From positions 8,130,001 to 8,194,000 of the forward strand of contig NZ_CP107968.1 in assembly GCF_036084755.1 (NCBI RefSeq): a DNA stretch of 64,000 nucleotides, in the 5' to 3' direction. Position numbers and translations under genes: made by a program. The stretch's first letter is position 1. Every line of letters begins with the position of its first letter. Origin of the DNA: Streptomyces sp. NBC_00370 (lineage in GTDB: Bacteria > Actinomycetota > Actinomycetes > Streptomycetales > Streptomycetaceae). Positions 50,100 through 57,772 of the stretch are shown here, piece after piece. The notes below the pieces were generated by a model. That model did not search any database. It saw only the letters and a program-made list of their open reading frames with translations, and had not been told where the DNA came from.

Positions 50100-51122
50100 T
50101 CAGGCGGAGCTGCGTTCGGCCAGGGGACGGCGGCGCAGGGCCGGATCCTGGAGGGCGGGCGGCACATACGCCTGGTCGAGCACCCCGACATCGCTGCCCG
50201 GCGGGACGATCTCGTCGATCCGGTCGAGGATGTCGTCGGTGAGCGCCACATCGACGCCGTCGAGAAGGTCGTCGAGGTGGCTCATGGTGCGCGGCCCGAT
50301 GATCGCGCTGGTGACGCCCGGATGGGCGATCGTGAACGCCATCGCGAGATGCGTCATCGGCATCCCGGCCTCCCGCGCGAGCGGGATGAGCTGTTCGACC
50401 ACGTCGACGCGACCGGTGTCCGTGAGGTGCTTGAAGAAGGCGGCGCGGCGCAGATCGTTCTGCTGCCCCTTGCGGACGCGGCCGGTGAGCAGCCCCTGCG
50501 CGAAGGGCCCCCACACGAGCGTGCCCATCCCGTAGCGCTGCGCGACCGGCAGCACCTCGCGTTCGGCGGCGCGGTTGAGCAGCGAGTACGGCGGCTGCTC
50601 GGTGCGGAACCGCTCCAGACCGCGCCGCTCGGCGACCCACTGCGCCTCGACGATGCCGGACGCGGGCATCCCGGACGCCCCGATCGCACGTACCTTGCCA
50701 CTGCGGATCAGGTCGGTCAGCGCGGACAGGGTCTCCTCGACATCGGTGGCGGGGTCCGGGCGGTGGATCTGGTAGAGGTCGAGGTGGTCCGTCCGCAGAC
50801 GGCGCAGCGAGTTCTCGACCGCCGTCACGATCCAACGCCGCGAGGTGCCCTGCTGGTTGGGGTCGTCGCCCATCGGGCGGCTCACCTTGGTGGTCAGGAC
50901 GACGTTGTCACGACGACCCTTGAGCGCCTTGCCCACGACCTCTTCCGAGTCGCCGTAGGCATCGGCGGTGTCGATGAAGTTGATCCCCGCGTCCAGCGCC
51001 TTATGGATGATGCGGGCCGAGTCGTCGGCGTCGGGGTTGCCGATGGTGGTGGCGAACATCAGGGTGCCGAGCGCGTAGGGACTGACCTTGATCCCGGTCC
51101 GGCCGAGCGTGCGGTACTGCAT
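50100..51122 (-). CDS. Aldo/keto reductase
   Basis: A 340-residue AKR, paralogue of the previous gene: QYRTLGRTGIKVSPYALGTL, FIDTADAYGDSEEVVGKAL, VVLTTKVSRPMGDDP, TSRRWIVTAVENSLRRLRTD, LYQIHRPD and VTSAIIGPRTMSHLDDLLDG. All four catalytic residues are present. ATG 51122 is used; a GTG three codons upstream (51131) is possible. It is divergent from the MmyB-type regulator at 51326, the likely controller, and so is regulated differently from its neighbour. Confidence 0.93.
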   Translation of the reverse strand: MQYRTLGRTGIKVSPYALGTLMFATTIGNPDADDSARIIHKALDAGINFIDTADAYGDSEEVVGKALKGRRDNVVLTTKVSRPMGDDPNQQGTSRRWIVTAVENSLRRLRTDHLDLYQIHRPDPATDVEETLSALTDLIRSGKVRAIGASGMPASGIVEAQWVAERRGLERFRTEQPPYSLLNRAAEREVLPVAQRYGMGTLVWGPFAQGLLTGRVRKGQQNDLRRAAFFKHLTDTGRVDVVEQLIPLAREAGMPMTHLAMAFTIAHPGVTSAIIGPRTMSHLDDLLDGVDVALTDDILDRIDEIVPPGSDVGVLDQAYVPPALQDPALRRRPLAERSSA

Positions 51123-51325
51123 GTGATTCACACCTTTCCCGATGGGGTGATCCGGCTCCTGGACGGCGCCCCGGGGTGATCGTCCCGCCGGGTCCGCGCC
51201 GGCGCTCGCCGGTCTTGGGGCTCGGCTTCCAGACTGCGGCCAGGGGGACGGCGGCGGGAGAGACGTCCCTGTCCGGGGACCGGCTGTCCCTGGCTGGGCC
51301 CGGTGCCCGGGTTCATGATGGTGGT

Positions 51326-52168
51326 GTGGACAGAAACGAGCTGGCCGACTTCCTCCGCCACTGCCGCGCTCGCCTCACCCCCGCCGCCGTGGGACTGCCG
51401 GCGGGCGCACGGCGGCGTACCCCGGGATTGCGGCGCGAAGAGGTGGCACAGCTGGCGGGCATGTCCACCGACCACTACACCCGCATGGAACAGGCCAGAG
51501 GATCGCACCCGTCCCGCCAGATGCTCGCCGCCGTCGCCCGCGCACTACGACTGACGGCGGACGAGCGCGACCATCTGTTCCATCTGGCCGGTGAGGAGCC
51601 TTCACGCGACCGGTCGGTGGCGGAACACGTCCGACCCGGGCTGCTCCTCGTCCTGGACCGGCTGGTCGACACGCCCGCCCAGGTGATCAACGACCGTAGC
51701 GACATCCTCGCGCAGAACGCCATGGCCAAAGCGCTCATCGGCGACGCCTCCGCCCGTCCGCAGGCGGAGCGCAACATCGCGTGGCGCTACTTCACGGACC
51801 CGTCGGCGCGTGAGCTGTTCCCCGTCGAGGAGCACGAGAACGCCTCCCGCACGGCCGTGGCGGACCTGCGGGCCACGCTCGCCCGGCGCCCGGACGACGT
51901 ACGGCTGGCGAAACTCGTCCACGACCTGCGTGCCAGGAGCGAGGAGTTCTCCGCGCTCTGGGACGCGCACCACGTTGCCGTACGCCGCTCCGCGACGAAG
52001 CGCTTCCTGCACCCGGTCGTCGGCCCGCTGGAGCTGGACTGCGAAACACTGCTCAGTCCGGAACACGACCAGCGCCTGATCGTCCACTCGGCCCGCCCGG
52101 GCAGCGAGTCCCACGACCGGCTCGAACTGCTCCGCGTGGTCGGGTTGCAGGACTTGACGCGCGGCTGA
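51326..52168 (+). CDS. XRE family regulator with MmyB-like ligand-binding domain
   Basis: A 280-residue regulator: LADFLRHCRARLTPAAVGLP, RRRTPGLRREEVAQLAGMST, YTRMEQARGSHPSRQMLAAV (HTH), then the MmyB domain INDRSDILAQNAMAKALIGD, FTDPSARELFPVEEHENASR and HPVVGPLELDCETLL. The GTG at 51326 gives the DRNELADFL start shared by its relatives; the Shine-Dalgarno is poor. It is divergent from the AKR at 51122. The 203-base gap contains several GGGAC/GTCCC-type short repeats that may be its site. Confidence 0.92.
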   Translation: MDRNELADFLRHCRARLTPAAVGLPAGARRRTPGLRREEVAQLAGMSTDHYTRMEQARGSHPSRQMLAAVARALRLTADERDHLFHLAGEEPSRDRSVAEHVRPGLLLVLDRLVDTPAQVINDRSDILAQNAMAKALIGDASARPQAERNIAWRYFTDPSARELFPVEEHENASRTAVADLRATLARRPDDVRLAKLVHDLRARSEEFSALWDAHHVAVRRSATKRFLHPVVGPLELDCETLLSPEHDQRLIVHSARPGSESHDRLELLRVVGLQDLTRG

Positions 52169-52255
52169 GCAGCCACAGGACGCTTGACCTCAACCCTTGT
52201 TCACGTTTTACGTTCGTACCCGTCAGTGAGATCCCTCGACGGCGGGAGCAGCACG

Positions 52256-52711
52256 ATGGAGTACTCGCACAACGACACGGAACTGGTCAAGCAGCCCATC
52301 GGTTACTGGGGTTGGGCGGCGCACAACGCGGTTGTCACGAACATCCGCGCCGGGCTGGCGGACTTCGACGTCACCCAGCCCCAGTGGTGGATCCTGAACC
52401 AGGTGGCCACCGGCGAGAACGGCAGGACCCGCGCGGAAGTGGCCGCGGTCCTGAAGGGCTACCTGGACGTGGGCGCGAGGCTCGGGCCCGAGACGGACGC
52501 ACTCCTCGACCGGAACCTGCTCGTGACCGACACGCAGGACCGCCTTCAGCTGACCACCGAGGGCGAGGCGGTCTACCGCAAGTGCGCGGAGCGCCAGGTG
52601 GCCATGCGGGAACAGACCCACGACGGCATCACGGACGAGGAGTACCTGGTCACGCTCAAGGTGCTGCAGCGGATGATCCACAATGTCGGAGGCGAGGCCT
52701 GGCACCACTAG
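52256..52711 (+). CDS. MarR family transcriptional regulator
   Basis: A 151-residue MarR-type winged helix: TQPQWWILNQVATGENGRTR, EVAAVLKGYLDVGARLGPET (recognition helix), LLVTDTQDRLQLTTEGEAVY (wing). The opening PIGYWGWAAHNAVVTNIRAG is common in a streptomycete subgroup. GGGAG at 52244-52248 supports ATG 52256. No obvious divergent target lies nearby. It is directly upstream of the tap gene on the same strand, with a small hairpin between. Confidence 0.87.
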   Translation: MEYSHNDTELVKQPIGYWGWAAHNAVVTNIRAGLADFDVTQPQWWILNQVATGENGRTRAEVAAVLKGYLDVGARLGPETDALLDRNLLVTDTQDRLQLTTEGEAVYRKCAERQVAMREQTHDGITDEEYLVTLKVLQRMIHNVGGEAWHH

Positions 52712-52726
52712 GGGGCGCGAACCCCC
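52711..52726 (+). terminator. Small terminator hairpin after the MarR gene
   Basis: GGGGG (52711-52715) and CCCCC (52722-52726) with a 6-base loop, starting at the MarR stop. Short but fully GC; probably separates the MarR transcript from tap. Confidence 0.5.
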
Positions 52727-52826
52727 GTCCCGTGGGTCACCCCGACGATCTGAGCGGTTGATGCGCGTCCCGGTGCGCGGTTTCCTGAGCGATCGAGAGT
52801 AGGGTGCCACTCGGAGGTGGCCCCCA

Positions 52827-55010
52827 TTGTCCACTGAGGACGAGCTGTTCAGTGCTGTCGACGCCCTGTTGGAGCGGGTCGCGCAGGATGATCTGCCGGA
52901 CCCCGCGGAGCGTAAGAGGCTGCGCGAGGCGGCGGGGCTGAGCCAGGCTCAGATCGCCGCCGCGCTGGACGCGCGCCGGGAGGCGGTGGGGAACTGGGAG
53001 GCCGGGCGGACCGAGCCGCGACCGCCGAAGCGAGCCGCGTACGCCAGGCTCCTGGAGGGCCTGGCGGTACGGTTCCCCGCGCCTGACGGCGATGCGCCGA
53101 CAGCCGAGGCGCCGGCCACCCGCGTGCCGGCCCCGCAGGCGCCGCCGGCCCCGGCTCCGGTGGTGCCCGAGCCGGCCCCGGCGCCGGAACCGATGCAGCC
53201 CCCCGTGGAACCAGTTGCGCAGGCGCGCCCGGCGTCCGGGGCGCCGTCGTCGCGACGTACAGGTACGAAGAAGCCCGCGGCGAAGAAGGCCGCAGCCGCC
53301 CCCGTCGCGGTCGACCCACGCTTCGAGAACGGCCCGCTCGCGGTGGTCGACTGCGCGGACGACGGCCAGGTGTCGGCGTACTGCGTCGGCGGCCTGGTCC
53401 TCGACGTCCCCGCCAAGTCCGTCCCGGCACTGGTGGAATGGACGCTCAAGGAGGCGCGCCTCGGCCAGCCACGGCTGCACCGCAACGGCAAGGACGCCGA
53501 CCCGATCCTCGTGCTCACCCGGTCCGCGCTGGAGCGCTTCGGGCTGCCGGACGCGCTGTCGGACGAGGAGCGGCGCGCGGGCCGGCTCCCGGCCGGACAC
53601 AAGGTGCTGAAGCAGCTGGAGCGCGCCGAATGGCAGCTCACCCAGCGCGGGTTCGGGCCGTGGGCGCGGATCTTCCGCCCGGCGGACGGGTCGCGGCGTA
53701 ACTGCGTACAGCTTTGCATTCCTGCCTGGAACGCACTCGACGTCCGCGAGTGGGACAACAAGGACGAGCCGCTGCTGCCCACGATGGACGCGGCGGACCT
53801 GGCCCGGTTCCTGGGCACGTACGCGACCCGGGTGATGACACCGCGCGGCACCACCGCCGTCACAGGGCTGGAGCTGATGGTCGCGCTGCACCCGCCGACG
53901 ATGGCGGTGAAGGACGACACCACGGGGGAGTGGCACGGCGCTCCCGCCCCCGGCGCGCTGACAGCCGTGTACGAGCCGGTGGAGTGCGAAGTCCCTGACG
54001 GCCACCCGGTGTTGAAGGGCAGGTTCGCGCGACACCATCAGCGGACGCCTGCCGAGATGCTGATGGAGGAGTCCTACGACTGGTCCCGGCCGCTGACGGA
54101 CGCGGAGTGCGAGAAGCAGTTCGTCGTCGGCATCGACGTCAACATGGCCTTCGCCGCCGCGGCGAACCGGCTCACCGTCGGCCTCGGCGGCCCGACCCAC
54201 CTCACCGGACCCGACTTCGACGCGAAGCTGCCGGGGTCCTGGCTGGTCGACCTCTCCCACATCGCCCTGGACGAGCGGCTGCCCAGCCCGTTCACGGCGA
54301 AGGGCGTGCGGCCCGAGGGCCCGGCCTGGTACGCGACGCCGACGGTCGCGTACGCGGTGGAACTCGGTCACCAGGTACGGCCGGTCGAGGCGTACGTACG
54401 GTATGAGCGCGGCGCCTACCTGGACGCCTGGTACACCCGGCTGCGCGACGCCTACATGGCGACGATGGCCGACCTCGGTGTGGTGTCAGGAATGGAGGAG
54501 CGGGCGTTTCTGGAGGCGATGGCGCTGCACAAGCAGGCCGACCCGGAGATGGCGCTCGTACTGAAGGCGATCAAGGCGACGGCGAAGGGCGGCATCGGCA
54601 AACTCCGGGAACGGCCGCGTACGACACCGCTGTTCGAGCCGTGGCCCGCGCTGGAACGGGCGACCTGGCGCCCGGACATCCGGGCAGCGGTCCTGTCGGC
54701 GACCCGGGTCAACATGCACCGCAAGATGGTCAAGGTCGCGGCAGCCGCCGGCATTTACCCGGTCGCGATCGGGACTGACTGCGTCATCTACCCTTCCGAA
54801 GGCCCGAGTCCGCTGGACTTCCTGCCGCGCACCCCGGACGGCAAACCGGCGCCCGGCACGTTCCGGCTCGGCGTGTCGCCCGGGATGGTCAAGCACGAGG
54901 GCACCCAGACGACACTGTGGGCCGAGGAGCAGTACGAGAGGTACGGGGACGCCGTCAACATCGCCCGCATCATCAAGGACGGCGGCAAGGCCGCCGACGA
55001 CGGGGAGTAG
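52827..55010 (+). CDS. tap: Telomere-associated protein Tap
   Basis: A 727-residue Tap protein, which in Streptomyces binds the telomere 3' overhang and recruits the terminal protein Tpg for end patching. Residues ~30-80 are an HTH (RLREAAGLSQAQIAAALDAR, VGNWEAGRTEPRPPKRAAYA). Residues ~85-160 are an Ala/Pro/Lys-rich linker. The rest is a large domain containing what look like family-B polymerase motifs: A, VGIDVNMAF (Asp437); B, IKATAKGGIGKLRERP (582-597); C, IGTDCVIY (Asp651); and VKHEG (688-692). TTG 52827 follows GGAGGTGG. The downstream tpg is translationally coupled. The Tap call is firm from the operon and sequence; the polymerase likeness is inference. Confidence 0.92.
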   Translation: MSTEDELFSAVDALLERVAQDDLPDPAERKRLREAAGLSQAQIAAALDARREAVGNWEAGRTEPRPPKRAAYARLLEGLAVRFPAPDGDAPTAEAPATRVPAPQAPPAPAPVVPEPAPAPEPMQPPVEPVAQARPASGAPSSRRTGTKKPAAKKAAAAPVAVDPRFENGPLAVVDCADDGQVSAYCVGGLVLDVPAKSVPALVEWTLKEARLGQPRLHRNGKDADPILVLTRSALERFGLPDALSDEERRAGRLPAGHKVLKQLERAEWQLTQRGFGPWARIFRPADGSRRNCVQLCIPAWNALDVREWDNKDEPLLPTMDAADLARFLGTYATRVMTPRGTTAVTGLELMVALHPPTMAVKDDTTGEWHGAPAPGALTAVYEPVECEVPDGHPVLKGRFARHHQRTPAEMLMEESYDWSRPLTDAECEKQFVVGIDVNMAFAAAANRLTVGLGGPTHLTGPDFDAKLPGSWLVDLSHIALDERLPSPFTAKGVRPEGPAWYATPTVAYAVELGHQVRPVEAYVRYERGAYLDAWYTRLRDAYMATMADLGVVSGMEERAFLEAMALHKQADPEMALVLKAIKATAKGGIGKLRERPRTTPLFEPWPALERATWRPDIRAAVLSATRVNMHRKMVKVAAAAGIYPVAIGTDCVIYPSEGPSPLDFLPRTPDGKPAPGTFRLGVSPGMVKHEGTQTTLWAEEQYERYGDAVNIARIIKDGGKAADDGE

Positions 55011-55013
55011 ACG

Positions 55014-55571
55014 ATGGCCGACCAGCTCGGGGACAGCCTCGACCGCGCGGTGGAGGGGGCGTTCACCCGTCCGATCCCGAAGTCCGCGCAGGCGCAGATG
55101 AAATACCTGGTCAGACAGATGAAGGGCACCAGGGCCACCGCGGCGGCGCTGGGGGTGTCGCAGCGGACCGTGGAGCGGTACGTGGCCGGCAAGCTCAAAC
55201 GCCCGCGCAGGGACCTCGCCGGACGCCTGGAGCGCGAGGTGCGCAAGCGCTGGCAGCCACAGATCCGGGCGAGGGCGAAGAAGAAGGCCGCGTCCACGGA
55301 TGGCATCGTCGTCTACACCCGGGCCCGCTTCGGCTTCACGGCCGCCCCCGGCAGCAGCGACGACGCCCGCGTCCGGCACATCACCCAGGCGCTGTCCCCG
55401 CACTGGGCACAGCGGCTCTTCGACGCCCGCGACACCGGCGCCACCGAGCAGCAGCTCCTCGACATCGCCGCACAGGGCCTGGGGGAGCACTACTTCCGTG
55501 ACAACGGGCGCCGCGCCCAGGACTTGACGGTGGAGTTCACCGACGTGGAGGAGATCGAGATCGACCTCTGA
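55014..55571 (+). CDS. tpg: Telomere terminal protein Tpg
   Basis: A 185-residue terminal protein, the family that becomes covalently joined to the 5' ends of linear Streptomyces replicons and primes end patching. Visible family features: FTRPIPKSAQAQMKYLVRQM near the N-terminus, a HTH at ~42-58 (TAAALGVSQRTVERYVAGKL), the basic RRDLAGRLEREVRKRWQPQI, then ARFGFTAAPGSSDDARVRHI and the acidic C-terminus VEFTDVEEIEIDL. Its GGGGAG Shine-Dalgarno (55002-55007) overlaps the tap stop, so translation is coupled and 3 bases separate the genes. Residues 114-115 are Ser-Ser. Confidence 0.93.
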   Translation: MADQLGDSLDRAVEGAFTRPIPKSAQAQMKYLVRQMKGTRATAAALGVSQRTVERYVAGKLKRPRRDLAGRLEREVRKRWQPQIRARAKKKAASTDGIVVYTRARFGFTAAPGSSDDARVRHITQALSPHWAQRLFDARDTGATEQQLLDIAAQGLGEHYFRDNGRRAQDLTVEFTDVEEIEIDL

Positions 55572-55656
55572 CCCGCACCGGGCGAGCGGGTGCGGACCGT
55601 ACATCGACGGGCGTCGTCGACGGACCGCCCCGTCGGCGCCGAACACCGGGAGCCGT

Positions 55657-55983
55657 ATGCAGATCGACCTGCTCGTCATCTACACCGACCAGTTGGAGGC
55701 GTGCCACGCCTTCTACACCGGACTCGGGCTGTCCTTCGCCAAGGAGCAGCACGGCACCGGTCCTGAGCACTACGCCACCGTGCTGGTCGACGGCGCCGTG
55801 TTCGAGCTGTACCCGAGCAGCCCCCGCCGCCCGGCCACCGGCTCGCTGCGGCTCGGTTTCACCTTCCGGGCCCCGGCCTCGGCCGCTGCTGGCGCTACCG
55901 GCCGCCCGCCGGGCCGGCAGGTCGTCACCGACCCGGACGGGCGCACCGTCGTCCTCACCCTTACGGGACGTGACAGGCCCTAG
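55657..55983 (+). CDS. VOC/glyoxalase-like family protein
   Basis: A 108-residue single VOC module: IDLLVIYTDQLEACHAFYTG, LSFAKEQHGTGPEHYATVL, VFELYPSSPRRPATGSLRLG and VTDPDGRTVVLTL. The conserved metal Glu is present in FELYP; a final ligand is not clear. GGGAG precedes the ATG. The function is unknown. It lies 86 bases after tpg on the same strand, but no link to telomeres is known. Its stop overlaps that of the convergent M48 gene by 4 bases. Confidence 0.87.
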   Translation: MQIDLLVIYTDQLEACHAFYTGLGLSFAKEQHGTGPEHYATVLVDGAVFELYPSSPRRPATGSLRLGFTFRAPASAAAGATGRPPGRQVVTDPDGRTVVLTLTGRDRP

Positions 55984-57263
55984 TCGTCGAACCCGTCCCG
56001 CATGACCTGTCGGGCGACCTGCCGGCGCGCCTCGGCCAGCTCCGCCGCGATCCGCTGCTCCCGGTCGATGTCCGTCACCACGAGCGCCGGTATGGGCGGG
56101 CCTGCCAGCAAGCACTCGCGCCGCAGGTGCGTGGGCGGGTGTGACGAGTCGATGCTGTGCCCCCGTCGGGCGCCCACGCGTCGCTGTCGTTCGTACTCGT
56201 GCTCGGGGATCGACTCCATATGGGCGGTGAGACGTTCCCACAGCCCGTCCGCTTTCTCCTCGGCCTGTTGGGAGTCGCGCCGGCCGACCCGGGGGTTGTT
56301 GACCTCGCGTCGCAGGGTGTTCGCGGCCGAGTCGGCGACGAGGATATGGTCCACCAGCCCCACCGCGGCCTCGGTGGAACCGGCGCGGGCGGCAACGGAG
56401 TCGGCGAGGTACTCCGTGCGCTGGCCGGCCCGCGCGGTCAGCTGGTCGAGCAGCGTCTGTGCGCCCTGGATCAGCAGACGGGGAACCACGCAGAGCAGGT
56501 TGAGGAGCGCCTCCAGCCCGGACGGTTTCGACATCGGCTGGAGGTAGTAGCGCCATGTCGTCAGGGACCGGAACGCCGTCGCGACGATCAGCCCGCGCCG
56601 GGTGTCACCGTTGCTGTAATGGCCGAGTTCATGGCCGAGCAGCGCGACCCGTTGCTGGGGCGTGAGTATCTCCCACATCGGCAGCCCGAGCCTCAGCAGC
56701 CGTTGACCGCGCACACCGCAAGTCGTCACTCTCGCGCCCACTTTGGCGTCGACGGCCACCACGTCCACACTGCGGGTGTGGGCCACGCCCGCGATCTCGT
56801 CGAGCAGTTCGTACAGCGCCGGTGCCTCGGCGCGCCGCAGCAAGAACTCGTTCCTGGGCAGCGGGACCAGACGGGGTCGCAGAGTCCAGGCCAGCGCCAG
56901 GAGGAGGAGACCGAGCATCATCGCCGGGGCGCCCGACGCGCCCACCATGCACCAGATGCCGGCCGCCACCAGGACCACCGTCATCCCGTGCACAGCTCCT
57001 GCGACGACATTCGCGAGGACCGCGGAGACGCCCCGCCCGGCATGCGGCGTCCCATCGGCGGCCATGTCGGCCAGCAGCTTCTCACCGTGCCGCTGGGCCC
57101 ATACGCGCCGAGCCCGGTCCAGCCGGCCGGGTGGCTCCTTGGGTCCGACCGGGTCCACATTCCAGTCGCAGGCGGCGCACCACGTGGTGAACCTGTTGTC
57201 GGTGCGGATCTCGGCTCCGCACTCCGGGCACGGCAGAACCGTCTCGCCCATGGTCGTACTCAT
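55980..57263 (-). CDS. M48 family membrane metalloprotease
   Basis: A 427-residue zinc protease. An N-terminal zinc ribbon (LPCPECGAEI and WCAACDWN) is followed by a hydrophobic pair of membrane spans (VVLVAAGIWCMVGASGA, MMLGLLLLALAWTL). Then comes the M48 domain, with the active-site HELGH in VALLGHELGHYSNGDTRRG and the downstream ligand EYLADSVAARAG. The C-terminal HSIDSSHPPTHLRRECLL is the usual family tail. It resembles HtpX/peptidase M48 proteins acting in membrane-protein quality control. ATG 57263 follows GGGGGAAA. The zinc-ribbon fusion is the unusual feature, though it is seen in actinobacteria. Confidence 0.9.
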   Translation of the reverse strand: MSTTMGETVLPCPECGAEIRTDNRFTTWCAACDWNVDPVGPKEPPGRLDRARRVWAQRHGEKLLADMAADGTPHAGRGVSAVLANVVAGAVHGMTVVLVAAGIWCMVGASGAPAMMLGLLLLALAWTLRPRLVPLPRNEFLLRRAEAPALYELLDEIAGVAHTRSVDVVAVDAKVGARVTTCGVRGQRLLRLGLPMWEILTPQQRVALLGHELGHYSNGDTRRGLIVATAFRSLTTWRYYLQPMSKPSGLEALLNLLCVVPRLLIQGAQTLLDQLTARAGQRTEYLADSVAARAGSTEAAVGLVDHILVADSAANTLRREVNNPRVGRRDSQQAEEKADGLWERLTAHMESIPEHEYERQRRVGARRGHSIDSSHPPTHLRRECLLAGPPIPALVVTDIDREQRIAAELAEARRQVARQVMRDGFDD

Positions 57264-57772
57264 GACGCGTTTCCCCCTTTTGTTGCGGGCCCCTCCTCGG
57301 ACCGAGCCGAGCTCTCCGTAACGTGCCGAGGTGGTCATGCGCTTCGTCAGCGCCCTCGGGAAACGGTTCGACGGCCTCGCGGCGCCCTGGCTCAGTGGCG
57401 GGCCACGGCGAACTTCGAGCGTGTGAGCCGCAGCGGACGTGCGGCTCATACAGGGTCTGGTGCGGCGTGTTACCGCTATCCGCACGGAACTGCGGCCGCC
57501 TTCGCACCAAGTGGGCCGCAACGACGGGCCGGTCACAAGTTTACCGGTGCGTTGCTCACGTATCAAGACATCCCGAACGTGTCGAGTAACCAAGTGGCCT
57601 CCTAACAGGCGGCGTTGAGGCGGGAGTGAGAGCAACCCCGCTCGCCGACGCCATGAACGCCGGTCGGACATGGCGCCGTGACAGGTGTTCACCTGGGCCT
57701 GCTGCCAGATAGGTTGGCGAGTACGCCAGGTAATGCCCCTGCTTCGCAGGGGAGTTGTGGGAAAGGGAACTG
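57264..57772. other. 509-base divergent intergenic region
   Basis: No gene is supported; short open frames here lack family features and plausible ribosome sites. The region holds the promoters of the leftward M48 gene and rightward methyltransferase, a hairpin GAGCCGCA (57425-57432) / TGCGGCTC (57440-57447), and a tight stem-loop at 57736-57752 in the methyltransferase leader. AT-richer pockets near 57530-57600 are likely promoter sequence. Confidence 0.5.
57736..57752 (+). promoter_or_regulatory. Leader stem-loop before DUF574 methyltransferase
   Basis: Perfect 7-bp stem CCCCTGC / GCAGGGG with a TTC loop, 20 bases before the start codon and just before the GGGAAAGGG ribosome site. It may act as an attenuator, mRNA stabiliser or protein target; no known riboswitch is recognised. 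Confidence 0.55.

Noticed and set aside
52827..55571. Telomere end sequence near tap-tpg
   Set aside because: tap-tpg is present but no series of closely spaced terminal palindromes was seen in the window.
57323..57589. 88-codon open frame in the M48/DUF574 gap
   Set aside because: Cys/Arg/Ser-rich composition, no ribosome site and no family features; likely chance.
57725..57772. tRNA-like or CRISPR-repeat-like stem-loop
   Set aside because: Only one hairpin is present; no cloverleaf and no repetition.
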